From Aquila chrysaetos chrysaetos (taxonomy: Eukaryota > Chordata > Aves > Accipitriformes > Accipitridae), in assembly GCF_900496995.4 (NCBI RefSeq), contig NW_024470394.1, positions 1-64,000 of the forward strand: 64,000 nucleotides of DNA, given 5' to 3'. This document shows, in pieces, positions 61,691 through 64,000 of the stretch (the first letter of the stretch is position 1; the number at the start of each line of letters is the position of its first letter). Both the position numbers and the translations under genes were made by a program. The notes below the pieces were generated by a model. The model did not search any database and was not told the DNA's origin. It worked only from the letters and a program-made list of their open reading frames with translations.

Positions 61691-62292
61691 CCTGCGACGG
61701 CGAGGAGGGGCTGGAGGGGACTCCTGGGGGTCTCCGCAGGCCGTGGTGGGGGGGTTCATGTCTGCTCTGCGTCCTTCTCTTGCAGCCCTCCTGCCCTTGG
61801 CGAAAGACCCTGAACTCTCTCGGTCAGGACTCCGGCAGCGGAGGCGATCTTCGTCCCGATAAGAGAGATGCCAACATCAGGATGGACCCGAAGCCACCGT
61901 GCTGCTGGCCCCTGGCGAGCCCTGAAGAAGTGAAATCCTCCTGCGGAAAATATTTTAATAAATTTATTTTTTTTTTAATAAAGCTGGAACAACAAGCCCA
62001 GTCCCATGCTGTCCTTCCCATGGAGACCACCCAGAGCGTGCTGAGCAGACAGGGTCATTCCCGGCTTGTGCTGCTGCCTGCGGGACGGCACGCCGGGATC
62101 CGGGGTGTCCTTGCGGAAAATTCCCAGCTGCTCCGCTAGACCACAGAACCCGGAGAGGAGGAGGAGGAGAGAAGCTTTAGCCCAGCCCGCCTCTCCTGAG
62201 ACATCTCAGGGCACGAAAAGACACCCGTGCTCTGCCAAGCTGGCAAATTGTCATTTGTCCTGGCATCAAAACCCTCTCTTTTTCAGGGGAGG
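61691..62292 (+). other. Probable tafazzin 3' region (copy 2)
   Basis: Counterpart of 36771-37373, with the same acceptor-like CTCTTGCAG and short unrecognised open frame. Confidence 0.4.
61958..61983 (+). terminator. Two AATAAA polyadenylation signals (copy 2)
   Basis: AATAAA at 61958-61963 and 61978-61983, as in copy 1. Confidence 0.55.
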
Positions 62293-62359
62293 TGTGCTGG
62301 TTCGGGCTGGGATAATTTTCTTCACGGTAGCTGGCATGGGGCTATGTTTGGAGCGGGAA
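62293..62359 (+). mobile_element. Avian ERV LTR start fragment (copy 2)
   Basis: Identical in the visible core (TGTGCTGGTTCGGGCTGGGA) to 37374-37440. Confidence 0.55.
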
Positions 62360-62513
62360 CAAGGGGTTATACCAGATGTCCCGAGTGGGGACAGCCCAAA
62401 ACTACGTAAGCCAAGCGGGGCAGGAACAAAACTGCCTCCAGCCACCGCGAGTGGGAACCTGGCAAAGCTGTGGCTGATAGAAAGCTGACAAACCCTGGAG
62501 GCAGCAGAAAAGG

Positions 62514-63487
62514 CGGCTCACACGTGGTGTTCCCCAGGGCTCAGTATTGGGGCCGGTTCTAATATCTCGATCAACGATCTGGACGCGGGGATCGGGCGCA
62601 CCCTCAGCAGGTTTGCCGACACCAAGTTGGGAGGGAGGGTTGATCTGCTCGAGGGTAGGAAGGATCTACGGAGGGATCTGGACAGGCTGGATCGATGGGC
62701 TGAGGCCAATCGTATGAAGTTCATCAAGGCCAAGTGCCGGGTCCTGCGCTTGGGTCGCACCAACCCCGCGCAGCGCTACAGGCTTGGGGAAGAGCGGCTG
62801 GAAAGCTGCCCGGCAGAAGAAGACCTGGGGGTGCTGGTCGACAGCCGGCTGAATACGAGCCAGCGGCGTGCCCAGGTGGCCACGAAGGCCACCGCCATCC
62901 TGGCCGGTATCAGAAATGGTGTGGCCAGCAGGAGCGGGGAGGCGATGGTTCCCCCGTATTCGGCGCTGGTGAGGTCACACCTCGAGTCCTGTGTTCAGTT
63001 TTGGGCCCCTCGCTACGGGAAAGACATGGAGGTGCTGGAGCGTGTCCAGAGAAGGGCAACCGAGTTGGTGAGGGGCCTGGAGCACAAGTCTGATGAGGAG
63101 CGGCTGAGGGAACTGGGGTTGTGTAGTCCGGAGAAGAGGAGGCTGCGGGGAGACCTCATCGCTCTCTACAACTACCCGAAAGGAGGTCGTAGCGAGGTGG
63201 GTGCTGGTCTCTTCTACCAAGTAACTAGCGATAGGATGAGAGAAAACGGCCTCAAGTTGCACCAGGGGAGGTTTAGTTTGGATATTAGAAAAAAATTTCT
63301 TTACTGAAAGGGTTGTCAGGCATTGGGACGGGCTGCCCAGGGAAGTGGTGGCGTCACCATCCCCGGAGGTGTTCAAAAAGCGCGTAGACAAGGTACTTCG
63401 GGACGTGGTTTAGCGGGCATGGTTGCCGGTTGGACTCAATGATCTTGAAGGTCTTTTCCAACCGAAACGATTCTATGATTCTACGAA
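62514..63487 (+). mobile_element. CR1 LINE 3' end (copy 2)
   Basis: Same element as 37595-38568. The 226-codon frame (62627-63307) has the same translation as in copy 1, and the FADTKL deletion is shared. Confidence 0.92.
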
Positions 63488-64000
63488 ATGCAAAGACGCT
63501 AAGAAGTCACGTACATACCTTTTTTTTGGAGCTCAAGGGTGAGAGAGCAGCTGGGTGGGGGCCCGGCAGCCAGCCAAGGTCAACCCAGTGCAGTTGTTGA
63601 AGATTTTTCTTCGGTAGCGCCGGTTCAGAGTCAGCCCGTGGCTGTATCTCGAGGGGCAGATAAAAATTCATCGGAAAATGAACCCGCAAGAGACCAACGT
63701 GCTTTGCTACGCGAACCCCTCGGACACGGTCCTGTACCTGGGAAGAGTGGAAAAGAAATCCAAGGTCAACCCGGGTGTGAAGAGGCATCCTTACAGCCCT
63801 GGGCAGCTTTTGATTCACCTGGCTGGTGCGGCTCGGGGAAGAGGTGGGAGCTCCGCCAGCGGATGAACAGCCCTTCGCCGGCAGTGCATGGGGAAGCCCA
63901 GTGGCTCCCAGTTGCTGGCTACCTGAGGTGCCCGGGCTGCGGCCGCAGCGCGTCCCCGTGTCACAAAGGGGCAGCGATGCGGCACCCGCCCGGCGCTCGT
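63488..64000. other. Start of USP upstream region (copy 2)
   Basis: Matches 38569-39083 and ends at the window border, before the position where a second USP first exon would lie. Confidence 0.6.

Larger units (their letters stand above)
53081..64000 (+). repeat. Segmental duplication, copy 2 (runs off the window)
   Basis: Direct repeat of 27953-39083; see copy 1 for offsets. The right end is the window border, still fully matching copy 1, so a second USP gene copy may follow. Confidence 0.93.

Overview
The window looks like bird genomic DNA, probably from a GC-rich, repeat-dense microchromosome. Three things suggest this: CR1-type LINE 3' ends (ending in repeats of ATTCTATG), avian-type LTR fragments, and very G/C-rich short introns full of G-runs. 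All recognisable host genes lie on the + strand. No prokaryotic features, CRISPR arrays, rRNA or tRNA genes were seen.

Layout. Positions 1 to about 27950 are one C/A-rich tandem satellite array built from ~30-34 bp subunits organised into ~332 bp higher-order units. A diverged edge (27953-29160) follows, then one exon of an unrecognised basic protein (29543-29728). Next is a 5'-truncated endogenous retrovirus running from mid RNase H to its 3' LTR (30076-33186), then most of a tafazzin gene (33645-36619). Beyond it are a polyadenylation region, an avian LTR scrap and a CR1 3' end (37595-38568). From 39957 to 45523 lies a 12-exon deubiquitinase gene of the USP42/USP36 type. It can be assembled in one frame into about 656 residues and ends in RS-rich tandem modules. 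A mostly non-coding stretch (45750-50630) holds AT-rich DNA, a ~600 bp fold-back inverted repeat and LTR-like pieces. The satellite then resumes at about 50632, and the edge / exon / retrovirus / tafazzin / CR1 block repeats from about 53081 to the window end.

The central structural fact is therefore a direct duplication of at least 11 kb (27953-39083 and 53081-64000, offset about 25.1 kb falling to 24.9 kb) whose copies look nearly identical. Almost all of the change in offset (196 bp) comes from one intronic minisatellite. Copy 1 of tafazzin carries a one-base insertion that breaks the frame; copy 2 reads through. In both copies the last tafazzin exon runs after three codons into an antisense CR1, so the normal C terminus is replaced. 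No N-terminal tafazzin exon was found; an LTR in the sense orientation sits just upstream instead.

Functionally the genes are independent: tafazzin remodels mitochondrial cardiolipin and the USP removes ubiquitin. What links them is position inside a satellite-bounded, recently duplicated unit. A collapse or duplication error in the assembly remains a possible explanation and is stated where relevant.
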